Positions 35,002 to 45,303 of a DNA stretch of 61,706 nt are shown here, piece after piece (position 1 is the stretch's first letter; each line of letters begins with the position of its first letter). The DNA is from an uncultured Lachnospiraceae bacterium (GTDB taxonomy: Bacteria > Bacillota > Clostridia > Lachnospirales > Lachnospiraceae): NCBI GenBank assembly GCA_949155905.1, contig CASCWU010000005.1, forward strand, positions 1-61,706. Reading direction: 5' to 3'. The translations under genes and the position numbers were made by a program. The notes beneath the pieces were generated by a model, which saw nothing but the letters and a program-made list of their open reading frames with translations, was not told the origin of the DNA and did not search any database.

Positions 35002-36417
35002 ATGAATATAGTCCGGAAATTTATGACAAAGTTTGCGGGAGCCAGAGATATGACAGAGGGGAAGCCGGTACAGAACCTGATCGAGTTCGCGGTTCCTCTG
35101 CTGATTGGAAACCTGGCACAGCTTCTGTATAGTACCGTAGATTCGATTGTGGTTGGGAAATATGTGGGGGATCAGGCGTTGGCAGCGATTGGAGCGAGTA
35201 TGCCGTTATTTAACCTCGTGCTGGTGCTGTTTATGGGGATTTCCGTAGGCGCCGGGATCATGATTTCTCAGTATTTTGGGGCAAAGGATCGCAGGAATTT
35301 ATCTATGACTATCGGGAACAGCATCATTTTAAACATCATAGCCAGTGCGATGATTATGCTGGTAGGCTTTTTCCTGGTAGAGCCGTTTATGCGGATGCTG
35401 GGGACGCCGGAGGATATTTTTGAGATGTCCTGCTCGTATTTAACGATTGTCTTTGTAGGGATTTTAGGCTGTACCTTTTACAATATCTTTTCAGGAATTC
35501 TGCGTGGTATGGGTGATTCGGTAATGCCGCTTTTATTTCTGCTGATTTCCACAGTATTAAATATTGCGTTGGACTTATGGTTTGTGATGGGCTTCCGTCT
35601 GGGCGTAGCCGGCGTGGCCTATGCGACGGTGCTGGCACAAGGAATTTCGGCCGTGCTGTGTTTTTTGCGTATCAAGAGCATGAAGGATGTATTAGACGTG
35701 AACAAATCCACCCTAAAGCTAGAGGGCGCTCTCGTAAAGAGGTTGATTATCCTGGGGATTCCGTCCGGTGTTTCCCAGATGATTTTTTCGATGGCGGCCT
35801 TGGTCGTGCAGTCCCTGACCAATAGCTTTGGCTCTAGTATCATTACCGTTTCGACCGTGGTAATGCGTGTGGACAGCTTTGCCATGATGCCATGCTTTAC
35901 CTTTGGTACGGCGATGACCACCTATGCCGGACAAAACATCGGAGCCGGACGTCTGGATCGGGTAAAGGCCGGGACAAAGGACGGGATGAAGCTGGGGGTC
36001 AGCATTTCTGCAGCGCTCGTATTGTTTATCGTGATTTTCGGAAAATATCTGATGGCCCTGTTTACCAATACGCAGAAGATTATAGATATGAGCAACCGGA
36101 TGATGCGGATGCTTTCTGTAGGCTATATTGCCTGTGCCATTACCCAGATTTTATCCGGTGTCATGAGAGGAGCGGGCGATACCGTCACCCCGATGTGGAT
36201 TTCCATTATTACGACAGTATTCCTGCGTGTGCCGGTGGCCTATGGGATTGCCTGGATGACCAAAAGCGCCGAATATCCAAACGGCAGGCCAGAATGTATT
36301 TTTATATCCCTCCTGGTTTCCTGGACGCTAGGCGCCGTGATTACGGCACTCTTCTATAAGTTCGGGAACTGGCATAAAAAAGGAATTGTGCAGCAGGAAA
36401 TGACTCTACCGGAATAG
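35002..36417 (+). CDS. MATE family efflux transporter
   Basis: A 12-helix cation-coupled exporter of about 470 residues. The two MatE halves start at NLIEFAVPLLIGNLAQLLYSTVD and LVKRLIILGIPSGVSQMIF; DSIVVGKYVGDQALAAIGAS is typical of the clostridial sub-family. I start it at 35002, 8 bases behind GGGAG; the ATG at 34996 is too close to that site. The substrate is unknown (often drugs or metabolites). Codon use matches the housekeeping genes around it. Confidence 0.92.
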   Translation: MNIVRKFMTKFAGARDMTEGKPVQNLIEFAVPLLIGNLAQLLYSTVDSIVVGKYVGDQALAAIGASMPLFNLVLVLFMGISVGAGIMISQYFGAKDRRNLSMTIGNSIILNIIASAMIMLVGFFLVEPFMRMLGTPEDIFEMSCSYLTIVFVGILGCTFYNIFSGILRGMGDSVMPLLFLLISTVLNIALDLWFVMGFRLGVAGVAYATVLAQGISAVLCFLRIKSMKDVLDVNKSTLKLEGALVKRLIILGIPSGVSQMIFSMAALVVQSLTNSFGSSIITVSTVVMRVDSFAMMPCFTFGTAMTTYAGQNIGAGRLDRVKAGTKDGMKLGVSISAALVLFIVIFGKYLMALFTNTQKIIDMSNRMMRMLSVGYIACAITQILSGVMRGAGDTVTPMWISIITTVFLRVPVAYGIAWMTKSAEYPNGRPECIFISLLVSWTLGAVITALFYKFGNWHKKGIVQQEMTLPE

Positions 36418-36433
36418 GCGGAGGAAGGAATAA

Positions 36434-37888
<1,455 letters not shown>

Positions 37889-37920
37889 TCCTGCAGCAAA
37901 TAAGAAAGGGTGATGGTAAA

Positions 37921-38943
37921 ATGAAATGTCTGGCTATTGATTTGGGCGGAAGCTATATGAAATATGCGCTGATTGACGGGGAAGGAAATTTGAGTGAAAA
38001 AGGAGAGGCTCCGTCTCCGGTGACAGGAATTGAAAACTTTGTCCATACAGTAGTGGGGGTTTATGAGAAATTTGCCGGTTGCGTTGAAGGAGTGGCAATC
38101 AGTATGCCGGGAGCGATTGACGCAGAAAGCGGTTATGCAAGGACGACAGGAGCGTTTTTGGATCTGTACGGGCAGAATATCTTTGATTTGCTAAAGGAGC
38201 GTATTCTGGTGCCATTAGCCGTGGAAAACGACGGAAAGTGTGCTGCCCTAGCAGAGGTCTGGAAGGGAAGCCTTTCGGATTGCCAGGACGGGATCGCCGT
38301 GATTTTAGGAACCGGAATCGCGGGCGGTATCGTAAAGAACCGCAGACTGCATAAAGGAAAGAATTTTACGGCGGGAGAGCTTTCCTGCCTGATGATCAAG
38401 CCAAATGATTTCACTATGCAGAATATTATGTGTATCCCTGGTGCTATGATGGGACTGACGATGGCAGTCGCAGCAGCAAAGGGTGTGGATCTATCGACAC
38501 TGGAAACAGCCGCCTTGCAAAAAAATGTAGGAGAAAAGACAGGGATTGATATGAAGGAAGGTCTTGCCGACCAGGCAGAGGCACCGGAGAATACCGGGGA
38601 ACAGATGAAGATTGACGGGCCGCAGATTTTTAAATGGCTGGAAGAGGGAGATCCGGTTGTGACAGGGATTTATCAGAACTTTATTTCCCATTTGGCTCTG
38701 ATGGCTTATAACCTGCAGGTAGTTTACGATCCGGAAAAAATCGTATTCGGAGGCGGGGTCAGCCGTCAGGAACGCCTGGTGCCGGATATCCGGGCAGAGG
38801 TAGACAAGATCTTTGAAGCGTTGGGCAGCTTGATTCCGGTGGTCAAGCCGGAACTGGGGAATTGCCAGTTTTTAAGTGACGCAAACCTGGTGGGAGCGAT
38901 GTATAATTATCTGATTCACCATAAGCCAGAGTTGGCCAAATAA
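37921..38943 (+). CDS. ROK-family sugar kinase, likely beta-glucoside kinase
   Basis: A ROK kinase: the ATP-binding start LAIDLGGSYMKYALIDGEG, the catalytic region VENDGKCAALAE and GTGIAGGIV. The Cys-rich zinc motif of ROK repressors and many glucokinases is missing, which resembles the BglK type. An acidic insertion of about 40 residues (KNVGEKTGIDMKEGLADQAE...) lies near residues 200-235. Behind a 6-phospho-beta-glucosidase it most simply phosphorylates beta-glucosides brought in unmodified; glucokinase activity is the alternative. Confidence 0.82.
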   Translation: MKCLAIDLGGSYMKYALIDGEGNLSEKGEAPSPVTGIENFVHTVVGVYEKFAGCVEGVAISMPGAIDAESGYARTTGAFLDLYGQNIFDLLKERILVPLAVENDGKCAALAEVWKGSLSDCQDGIAVILGTGIAGGIVKNRRLHKGKNFTAGELSCLMIKPNDFTMQNIMCIPGAMMGLTMAVAAAKGVDLSTLETAALQKNVGEKTGIDMKEGLADQAEAPENTGEQMKIDGPQIFKWLEEGDPVVTGIYQNFISHLALMAYNLQVVYDPEKIVFGGGVSRQERLVPDIRAEVDKIFEALGSLIPVVKPELGNCQFLSDANLVGAMYNYLIHHKPELAK

Positions 38944-38960
38944 GCATTTTTATAAAAAGA

Positions 38961-39005
38961 TTGGGGCAGGGGGAGCAAAAGGAGAAGAGCGCCTACCTGC
39001 CTCAA
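38961..39005 (+). promoter_or_regulatory. Hairpin before the transglutaminase-like gene
   Basis: TTGGGGCAGG and CCTGCCTCAA pair over 10 bases (one G-U) around a 25-base purine-rich loop. No U-tract follows. It ends 28 bases before the start codon. Confidence 0.4.
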
Positions 39006-39033
39006 CGAGCATTCAGAAAGGATGGACAGAGGA

Positions 39034-41157
39034 ATGAAGCATAGGGAGAGGATAAGAACGGGCTGCTGGGTGATCGGGCTATTGCTGTCTGCCCTGCTGT
39101 TATTAGGAGAGACGATGTCTGTGTATGCGGGACAGAGCCAGGCAGCTACCAGGGAGGAGAGCGTAGGAGAGGTATGGCAGGCAGAGACAGCCGGAATTCT
39201 CCAAAAGGGGGATTTCCTAGAGGCAGATACTCGTATTCAGGCCTTTGCAGCAGGAGATACAGTAGAAAATGAGAAGCTCGAGCAGGCAATGGCGGCTGCT
39301 TTGGATAGGGGCGAAAGAAGTGTAGAGGTGCTGGAATTCCGTATTCCGATCAGCGAGGAAGGTTTTTTCTCCCGGTTTGTCAACAACCATCCGCAGTATT
39401 TTTATTTGAGCGGCTGCCGCTATTGGATTTCCGGGAATTATATCAGCCGGATAGAATTTGATTTTACGGTAGAAGAGGAAGCAAAGCGTACCCAGATGAT
39501 AGAGGAATACGAAGGGAACATCCATCAGATTCTTTCCAATGTCCAGTCCTCCTGGTCGGATTTGGAAAAGGTACTCTATATCAATGACTATCTGGCCTCC
39601 AACTGTGAATACGATACAGGCTTGCAGAAATTTACCGCCTATGATGCAGTCGTAGGGCAGTCGGCGGTCTGTCAGGGATATTCCCTGGCATTTCAGGATC
39701 TGATGAACCGGCTGGGGATTGACTGTGAGTTGGTTTCCAGTGTGTCGATCAACCATGCCTGGAACCTGGTCAAAGTAGGGAAGTCCTGGTATCATGTCGA
39801 TGTCACCTGGAACGATGCGACACCGGATCGCTATGGCCGTGTGCGCCATATTTTCCTTTTGAAAAGCACAAGCTGGTTTGAGGCGCCGACCGTGGAGAGC
39901 GCACGATCTCATAAGGCCTCGGATTACGTATATTCCGGTTCGGCAAGTTCCTCTGCTGCAAAGGAGAAACAGTTTGATAACTGCTTCTGGAATAAAGTAG
40001 AAAGTGCGTTTGGCTACTATAACGGATCGTGGTATGCCAATGAAGGCGGAACGCTGAAACGCTATTACGGAAGCAATTCCGGGTTAAAGGAAGAAGAAAC
40101 GCTGGCAGTATTGGAGGATGTTTGGAATGTATGGGGAAGCAGCGACCGTTATTGGACGAATAATTATGGCGGCTGTGTTGTCTTAGGCAATAAGCTGTAT
40201 TATGCAACGCCGACCAATATCCAAAGCCTGGATTTATCCGTTTCCGGCGCTGCTTCTGTGGCAGCCTTTACTCCGCCGAAATCAGAGCTGGCAGCCGGCT
40301 ATCTTTATGGGTTTACGGTGACACCGGAAGGGAAGCTGCTTTATGGTATCGGGGAAAGTCCCAACCAGGCAGCCGCCAGGCATACGGCAAAGCTCCATAC
40401 ACATGAATTCGGCGCCTGGACTGTAGTAAGCGAGCCTTCCTGCACAGAGGGCGGAGAACGGCAGCAGTCCTGTACCTCCTGCGGTTTTATCAAATCCGAA
40501 AGCACTGCCGCCGCCGGACATACGCCAGACGGAGAGGCAACCTGCTTTGAGCCGCAGGTTTGCGCAGTCTGCGGAAAAGAGCTAAGCGAGAAAGAGCGGC
40601 ATCGGAATACGAAGACCAAGACCGTGGCTGCTACGTTTCTAAAAGAAGGCCGCACGACGATTACCTGTGAGGATTGCGGCGAGGTAGTAGAACAGAAGGT
40701 AATTCCTAAGGTGGCCTGTAAAAAGAATCAGGTTTATACAGTCGGAAATTATAAATACAAGATTGTCTCGGCAAAAACGGACGGAACGGGTACGGTGAAT
40801 TTTTCTGGACTGGCAAAAAATGTAAAGAAAGTAAAGATCGGAAATACTGTGACTATTTTAGGCGTAAGCTTCCGGGTGGTTCGCGTGGGCAATAAGGCAT
40901 TGAAAAACAAAACCTCCGTCACCTCTGTCACCATTGGAAAGAACGTCGCTGCGATTGGAAAGGAAGCTTTTAGCGGAGCCAAAAACCTGAAAACGATCAC
41001 GATTAATTCGACGAAGCTGACCAAGGTAGAGGAGAAGGCGTTCAGTAAGATCCATGCGAAGGCAAGCATTAAGGTTCCGGCCTCTAAGCTTTCGTCTTAT
41101 AAAAAGCTGCTAAAGGGCAAGGGACAGGCAAAAACGGTGACAATTACAAAACAATAA
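39034..41157 (+). CDS. Secreted transglutaminase-like protein with BspA-type repeats
   Basis: A signal peptide (residues 1-33, ending SVYAG) is followed by a transglutaminase/protease-like domain at about 150-265: the Cys in SAVCQGYSLAFQDLM, the His in SINHAWNLVKV and the Asp in WYHVDVTWND. A beta-rich region follows. Then come Cys-containing repeats (CTEGGERQQSCTSCG, CFEPQVCAVCGK, ITCEDCG) and a C-terminal BspA-like leucine-rich LRR_5 part (SVTSVTIGKNVAAIGKEAF). It is probably a surface protein. The start at 39034 is 12 bases behind AGAAAGG; the ATG at 39022 abuts that site and is the alternative. Confidence 0.88.
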   Translation: MKHRERIRTGCWVIGLLLSALLLLGETMSVYAGQSQAATREESVGEVWQAETAGILQKGDFLEADTRIQAFAAGDTVENEKLEQAMAAALDRGERSVEVLEFRIPISEEGFFSRFVNNHPQYFYLSGCRYWISGNYISRIEFDFTVEEEAKRTQMIEEYEGNIHQILSNVQSSWSDLEKVLYINDYLASNCEYDTGLQKFTAYDAVVGQSAVCQGYSLAFQDLMNRLGIDCELVSSVSINHAWNLVKVGKSWYHVDVTWNDATPDRYGRVRHIFLLKSTSWFEAPTVESARSHKASDYVYSGSASSSAAKEKQFDNCFWNKVESAFGYYNGSWYANEGGTLKRYYGSNSGLKEEETLAVLEDVWNVWGSSDRYWTNNYGGCVVLGNKLYYATPTNIQSLDLSVSGAASVAAFTPPKSELAAGYLYGFTVTPEGKLLYGIGESPNQAAARHTAKLHTHEFGAWTVVSEPSCTEGGERQQSCTSCGFIKSESTAAAGHTPDGEATCFEPQVCAVCGKELSEKERHRNTKTKTVAATFLKEGRTTITCEDCGEVVEQKVIPKVACKKNQVYTVGNYKYKIVSAKTDGTGTVNFSGLAKNVKKVKIGNTVTILGVSFRVVRVGNKALKNKTSVTSVTIGKNVAAIGKEAFSGAKNLKTITINSTKLTKVEEKAFSKIHAKASIKVPASKLSSYKKLLKGKGQAKTVTITKQ

Positions 41158-41160
41158 TGC

Positions 41161-41189
41161 TTGCTTTTGGCAGTTGAGTTAGGTATACT
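41161..41189 (+). promoter_or_regulatory. Promoter of ppk1
   Basis: TTGCTT (41161-41166), 17-base spacer, TATACT (41184-41189). An imperfect stem GGCTCC/GGAGCC lies between it and the gene. Confidence 0.5.
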
Positions 41190-41255
41190 ATAGCAAAAAG
41201 GCTCCGTCCTGGGGCTAACCGCTTTGGGAGGAGCCTGGAAAGAGGCAGAAGAGAG

Positions 41256-43526
41256 ATGAAAAATAGCTGTTATTCTAATCGGGAATTGTCTTGGCTGAAG
41301 TTTAACGGGCGTGTCTTGGAGGAGGCAGCGGACGTTCGGGTTCCGTTGTGCGAGCGGCTGACCTTTGCTTCTATTTTTCAGAGCAACCTGGATGAGTTTT
41401 TTATGGTACGGGTAGGCTCTCTCCAGGATCAGATGTTGTTTTCCCCGGAACGGCGCGACAACAAGACAAGGCTGACCGCCAAGGAACAGATCGAGCAGAT
41501 CTTAAAGGCAGTCAGAGAATTATGCAAAAAGAAAGATCAGATCTATGCGGATCTGATGACGGAGCTGAAGGGGCAGGGCGTAGAGCTGCTGACGGTAGAG
41601 CAGTTGACCGAGGAGGAGCTTGTCTGGCTGGGAGAGTATTTCCACAGTGAGATCCAGCCGTTGATTTCCCCGCAGGTGGTCGGAAAGCGCCAGCCATTCC
41701 CATTTTTGAAAAATAAGGAAATTTATGCGATTGTAGAGCTGGCAGACGGAAAGGGCGGCAAGGGCAGCAGCAAAATCGGGATTATCCCGTGCAGCAACGG
41801 CCTGTTTGAGCGCTTAGTGCCTCTGCCGACGGCTCCGGGTCGCTTTCTTTTGATGGAGGATGTGATTCTGCACTTTGCCCGTCAGGTATTTGAGCATTAT
41901 AAAATTCGCTCTCAGTCTCTGCTGCGTATCGTGCGTAATGCGGATTTGGAGCCGGAGGAGGAAAATATTTTTGATGATGTAGCAGGCGAGGAGGAGCCGG
42001 ATTACCGGGAAGGAATGGCAAAGCTGATCAAGCTGCGGAAAAAGCTTTCTCCTATCCGCGTCGAGCTGTCCCAGCCGTTAGAGGAAAAGCTGGAAAAGCG
42101 GCTGCTTGATTATCTGGAGCTAAAGAAGGAACGACTGTTTCTCAGTCAGTCTCCCTTAGAGATGTCGTTTGTGTTTGGGCTTCAGGATGCCTTAAAGGAG
42201 AAGTCGGAGCTGTTTTATGAGGAGCGTGTGCCGCAAAAGAGCCCGGAGATTTTAGAGGGTGTGCCGATGATCGATCAGATCATGAAAAAGGATCTGCTGC
42301 TTTCCTACCCATACGAAAGCATCCAGCCGTTTTTGCGTCTGCTCAGCGAGGCAGGGGAGGATCCTTCGGTTGTTTCGATTAAAATGACTCTGTACCGGGT
42401 GGCTCGTTACAGCAAGGTTGTGGAGGCCTTGATCAAGGCGGCGGAAAACGGAAAAGAGGTCGTGGTATTGGTAGAGCTGCGGGCGCGTTTTGACGAGGAA
42501 AACAACATCGAGTGGTCGCGCAGGCTCGAGGAGGCAGGCTGCCGGATTATCTATGGCCTGGACGGATTAAAGGTGCATTCTAAGCTTTGCCTGATTACCA
42601 GGAAAACAAAAAAGAAAATTCAATACATTACTCAGATAGGGACAGGGAACTATAATGAAAAGACCTCTACCCTTTACACAGATTATTCTCTGATGACGGC
42701 CTCAACGGATATTGGTTTGGAGGCAGTATCGGTGTTTCATGCGCTGCTGATGGGAGAAATCTGCCCTCCGACCAGCCATTTGCTCGTAGCGCCGAACGGA
42801 CTTCGTCAGGGTGTGCTGGCACATATGGAGGAGGAAATCGAGATTGCCCGCGGAGGCGGCAAGGCTTATATCGGATTGAAGCTGAATTCTCTGACCGATA
42901 AGGTTCTGATCGAAAAGCTGATTGAGGCCTCTCAGGCCGGGGTAAAAATTGAAATGGTAGTCCGCGGTATCTGTTGTCTGATTCCGGGTGTTAAGGGAAT
43001 GACCGAAAATATGACGGTAGTCAGTATCGTCGGGCGTTTCCTAGAACATGCCAGAATCTATATGTTCGGTACAGGAGAGCGCCAGCAGCTCTATATTTCC
43101 TCGGCGGATTTTATGACAAGAAATACGTCCCGCCGGATTGAAGTCGCGGTACGGGTGGAAGATAAACGGCTGCAGCGCCGGATTGCCGCCATGTTCCGCA
43201 AGCAGATGTCCGACAATGTAAAGGGCAGAGTACTAAAAGCAGATGGAACCTACGTCCACAAGACCTCAAAGGGAAAGCCGTTAAATTCCCAGGAATATTT
43301 CTATGAGCAGGCCTATCAGGCCAGCGAAAAGGCAGAAAAGAAATGGGAAGCCGAAAAAGAAGCTGCGATGGCTAAGGCGATGGCCAAGGGCGGCAAGAAC
43401 GCCAAGAGCAAAGGAAAATCGGCAGGAAAGGGCAAGAAAAGCGGGAAAGATGTGAAAGAGGTAACGAAAGAGGAACCAGTTCAGGCGGAGAAGAAACCGG
43501 CTGAAAAAGAAAGCAGTAAAAAATAA
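41256..43526 (+). CDS. ppk1: Polyphosphate kinase 1
   Basis: Makes long-chain polyphosphate from ATP and can run backwards. The N domain starts NRELSWLKFNGRVLEEA and contains SNLDEFFMVRVG. The phospholipase-D-like catalytic part has the autophosphorylated His in GLKVHSKLCLI (about residue 440) and the second His in FLEHARIYMFG (about 598). The normal enzyme ends near residue 690. Here a further 65 residues form a Lys/Ala/Gly-rich tail (AMAKGGKNAKSKGKSAGKGK), which could bind polyphosphate. Phosphofructokinase follows 58 bases on. Confidence 0.95.
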   Translation: MKNSCYSNRELSWLKFNGRVLEEAADVRVPLCERLTFASIFQSNLDEFFMVRVGSLQDQMLFSPERRDNKTRLTAKEQIEQILKAVRELCKKKDQIYADLMTELKGQGVELLTVEQLTEEELVWLGEYFHSEIQPLISPQVVGKRQPFPFLKNKEIYAIVELADGKGGKGSSKIGIIPCSNGLFERLVPLPTAPGRFLLMEDVILHFARQVFEHYKIRSQSLLRIVRNADLEPEEENIFDDVAGEEEPDYREGMAKLIKLRKKLSPIRVELSQPLEEKLEKRLLDYLELKKERLFLSQSPLEMSFVFGLQDALKEKSELFYEERVPQKSPEILEGVPMIDQIMKKDLLLSYPYESIQPFLRLLSEAGEDPSVVSIKMTLYRVARYSKVVEALIKAAENGKEVVVLVELRARFDEENNIEWSRRLEEAGCRIIYGLDGLKVHSKLCLITRKTKKKIQYITQIGTGNYNEKTSTLYTDYSLMTASTDIGLEAVSVFHALLMGEICPPTSHLLVAPNGLRQGVLAHMEEEIEIARGGGKAYIGLKLNSLTDKVLIEKLIEASQAGVKIEMVVRGICCLIPGVKGMTENMTVVSIVGRFLEHARIYMFGTGERQQLYISSADFMTRNTSRRIEVAVRVEDKRLQRRIAAMFRKQMSDNVKGRVLKADGTYVHKTSKGKPLNSQEYFYEQAYQASEKAEKKWEAEKEAAMAKAMAKGGKNAKSKGKSAGKGKKSGKDVKEVTKEEPVQAEKKPAEKESSKK

Positions 43527-43584
43527 AGAGGAAGAACAAAAGACAGAACAGAAAAAGAAAGAGACAGAGAAGGAGGTTTTAAGG

Positions 43585-44658
43585 ATGAAGAAAATCGGTA
43601 TTTTAACGAGCGGCGGGGACTGCCAGGCGTTAAACGCTACGATGCGGGGCGTTGCGAAGGGACTGTACCACAACCTGGGAAAAGTAGAAATCTATGGATT
43701 TTTAGAAGGCTATAAAGGACTCATGCACGGCAATTATCGGAAAATGTCGGAAAAGGATTTTTCCGGTATTCTCACACGGGGCGGCACGGTGCTTGGCACC
43801 TCCCGTCAGCCGTTTAAGATGATGAGGGTAATCGAGGACGGCTTTGACAAGGTCGAGGCGATGAAAAAGACCTACAAAAAGCTGGAACTGGACTGTCTGG
43901 TCGTATTAGGCGGAAATGGTTCCATCAAATCTGCCAATATGCTGAGCGAGGAAGGCTTAAACGTGATTGCCCTGCCAAAGACGATTGATAATGATATCTG
44001 GGGAACGGATATTACGTTTGGCTTTCAGAGCGCGGTAGATATCGCGACCAATGCCGTAGATTGTATTCATACGACGGCAGAATCGCATGGACGGGTATTT
44101 ATCCTGGAGCTGATGGGGCATAAGGTTGGCTGGGTGACGCTCTATGCCGGAATTGCCGGAGGCGCAGATGTAGTTTTGCTGCCGGAAATTCCATACGATA
44201 TCAATGTGATCTGCAAGGCATTAAAGCAGCGGGAAAAGGCCGGAAAAGCATTTTCGATCATTGCAGTAGCAGAGGGCGCCGTTTCCAAGGAGGTAGCAGC
44301 GATGTCGAAAAAGGAGAAAAAGCAGCATTTGGTGGATTCTCCGTATCCGTCTGCCGCTTATGAAATTGCTGCCGCTATTACCAAAAAGACCGGGCAGGAG
44401 GTTCGCGTCACGGTACCAGGTCATACCCAGAGAGGCGGAAGCCCGGATCCATACGACCGCGTGCTGGCAAGCCGGTTAGGAGCGATGGGAGCAAAGCTTA
44501 TCATAGACGAGGACTACGGAAAGCTTGTCGTTATGCGCAACGATGATGTAGTAGCGATTCCGCTTTCCGAGAGCGCCGGAAAATTAAAATATGTCGATCC
44601 GGAGGACGATATCATTGCCAGCGCCAGGATGATGGGGATTTCCTTTGGGGATCGGTAA
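43585..44658 (+). CDS. 6-phosphofructokinase (mixed ATP/PPi-type signature)
   Basis: A phosphofructokinase of 357 residues: GILTSGGDCQALNATMRGV, TRGGTVLGTSR, PKTIDNDIWGTD and HTQRGGSPDPYDR. At the nucleotide site it has GGNGS. The Gly after Asn is the ATP-type residue, but the usual Asp of GGDGS is Asn, and PKTIDND carries the Lys typical of PPi-dependent and group III enzymes where classical ATP enzymes have Gly. So the phosphate donor cannot be called from sequence with confidence. The start follows AAGGAGGTTTTAAGG. Confidence 0.92.
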   Translation: MKKIGILTSGGDCQALNATMRGVAKGLYHNLGKVEIYGFLEGYKGLMHGNYRKMSEKDFSGILTRGGTVLGTSRQPFKMMRVIEDGFDKVEAMKKTYKKLELDCLVVLGGNGSIKSANMLSEEGLNVIALPKTIDNDIWGTDITFGFQSAVDIATNAVDCIHTTAESHGRVFILELMGHKVGWVTLYAGIAGGADVVLLPEIPYDINVICKALKQREKAGKAFSIIAVAEGAVSKEVAAMSKKEKKQHLVDSPYPSAAYEIAAAITKKTGQEVRVTVPGHTQRGGSPDPYDRVLASRLGAMGAKLIIDEDYGKLVVMRNDDVVAIPLSESAGKLKYVDPEDDIIASARMMGISFGDR

Positions 44659-44747
44659 GCTATCTGCCTGGAGTTGTTTTATCTTTAGAGCGGGTGTTGA
44701 CATATTTAAGGAACAATAGAAGTCAGCGTTGAAAAGAAGAAAAGAAG

Positions 44748-44786
44748 GCAACGGATGGAAAAATAATAAAAATCCGTTGCTTTTTT
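44748..44786 (+). terminator. Terminator behind the phosphofructokinase gene
   Basis: GCAACGGAT (44748-44756) and ATCCGTTGC (44772-44780), 9-bp stem, A-rich 15-base loop, then six T. It directly adjoins the promoter of the next operon. Confidence 0.85.
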
Positions 44787-44787
44787 C

Positions 44788-44841
44788 TTGACTTTTTTAC
44801 TCTAATCTGTTAGATTAAATATATACTCTAATGGATTAGAG
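44788..44841 (+). promoter_or_regulatory. Promoter and two dyad operators of the BlaI-like operon
   Basis: TTGACT (44788-44793) with TAGATT 17 bases on (44811-44816). Operator 1 is TAATCT-GTT-AGATTA (44803-44817), overlapping the -10 box. Operator 2 is CTCTAAT-GG-ATTAGAG (44826-44841). They share the half-site TCTAAT. The position and dyad form suit autorepression by the BlaI-type protein encoded behind it. Confidence 0.7.
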
Positions 44842-44931
44842 CAAGGCGAATCGGACTGAATCGGACTGGCTTTACTCCGTTTAGATGAGCGATAAAGGAA
44901 GGATATGAGGAAGAATACGAGGAGGGATAGC

Positions 44932-45303
44932 ATGGATACGCCAAAGGTATTTGAAAGTGAATATCGTTTTTGCCTGATTTTATGGGAGCATGAGCCGGTT
45001 AAGAGCAGAGAGTTGGTAGCCTTGTGCCAGGAACAGCTAGGATGGAAGCCGACGACTACCTATACCGTGATCAAACGTCTGTCGGCACGTGGTATTTTAA
45101 AAAATGAGGACAGCGTTGTGTCGGCTCTGGTGTCAAAGGAGGAGGTGCAGGCAGCAGAGATTGAAGAGCTGGTTGAAAAACGATTTGAGGGCTCTTTGCC
45201 TGCCTTTGTAGCGGCTTTTACAAAAAATCGATGTATAACGGAAAAAGAAATAGATGAGGTACAGCAAATGATTGACCGCTTTCGGAAGGGAGATTTGCCA
45301 TGA
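44932..45303 (+). CDS. BlaI/MecI/CopY family repressor
   Basis: A penicillinase-repressor family winged helix (PF03965) of 123 residues: ESEYRFCLILWEHEPVKSRELVAL, then WKPTTTYTVIKRLSARGIL as recognition helix and wing, and VEKRFEGSLPAFVAAF in the C-terminal dimer helices. The start at 44932 is 5 bases behind GGAGGG; an ATG at 44905 is in frame. Its stop overlaps the start of the M56 gene as ATGA. It should bind the two dyads upstream and be cleaved when the partner is activated. Confidence 0.92.
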   Translation: MDTPKVFESEYRFCLILWEHEPVKSRELVALCQEQLGWKPTTTYTVIKRLSARGILKNEDSVVSALVSKEEVQAAEIEELVEKRFEGSLPAFVAAFTKNRCITEKEIDEVQQMIDRFRKGDLP

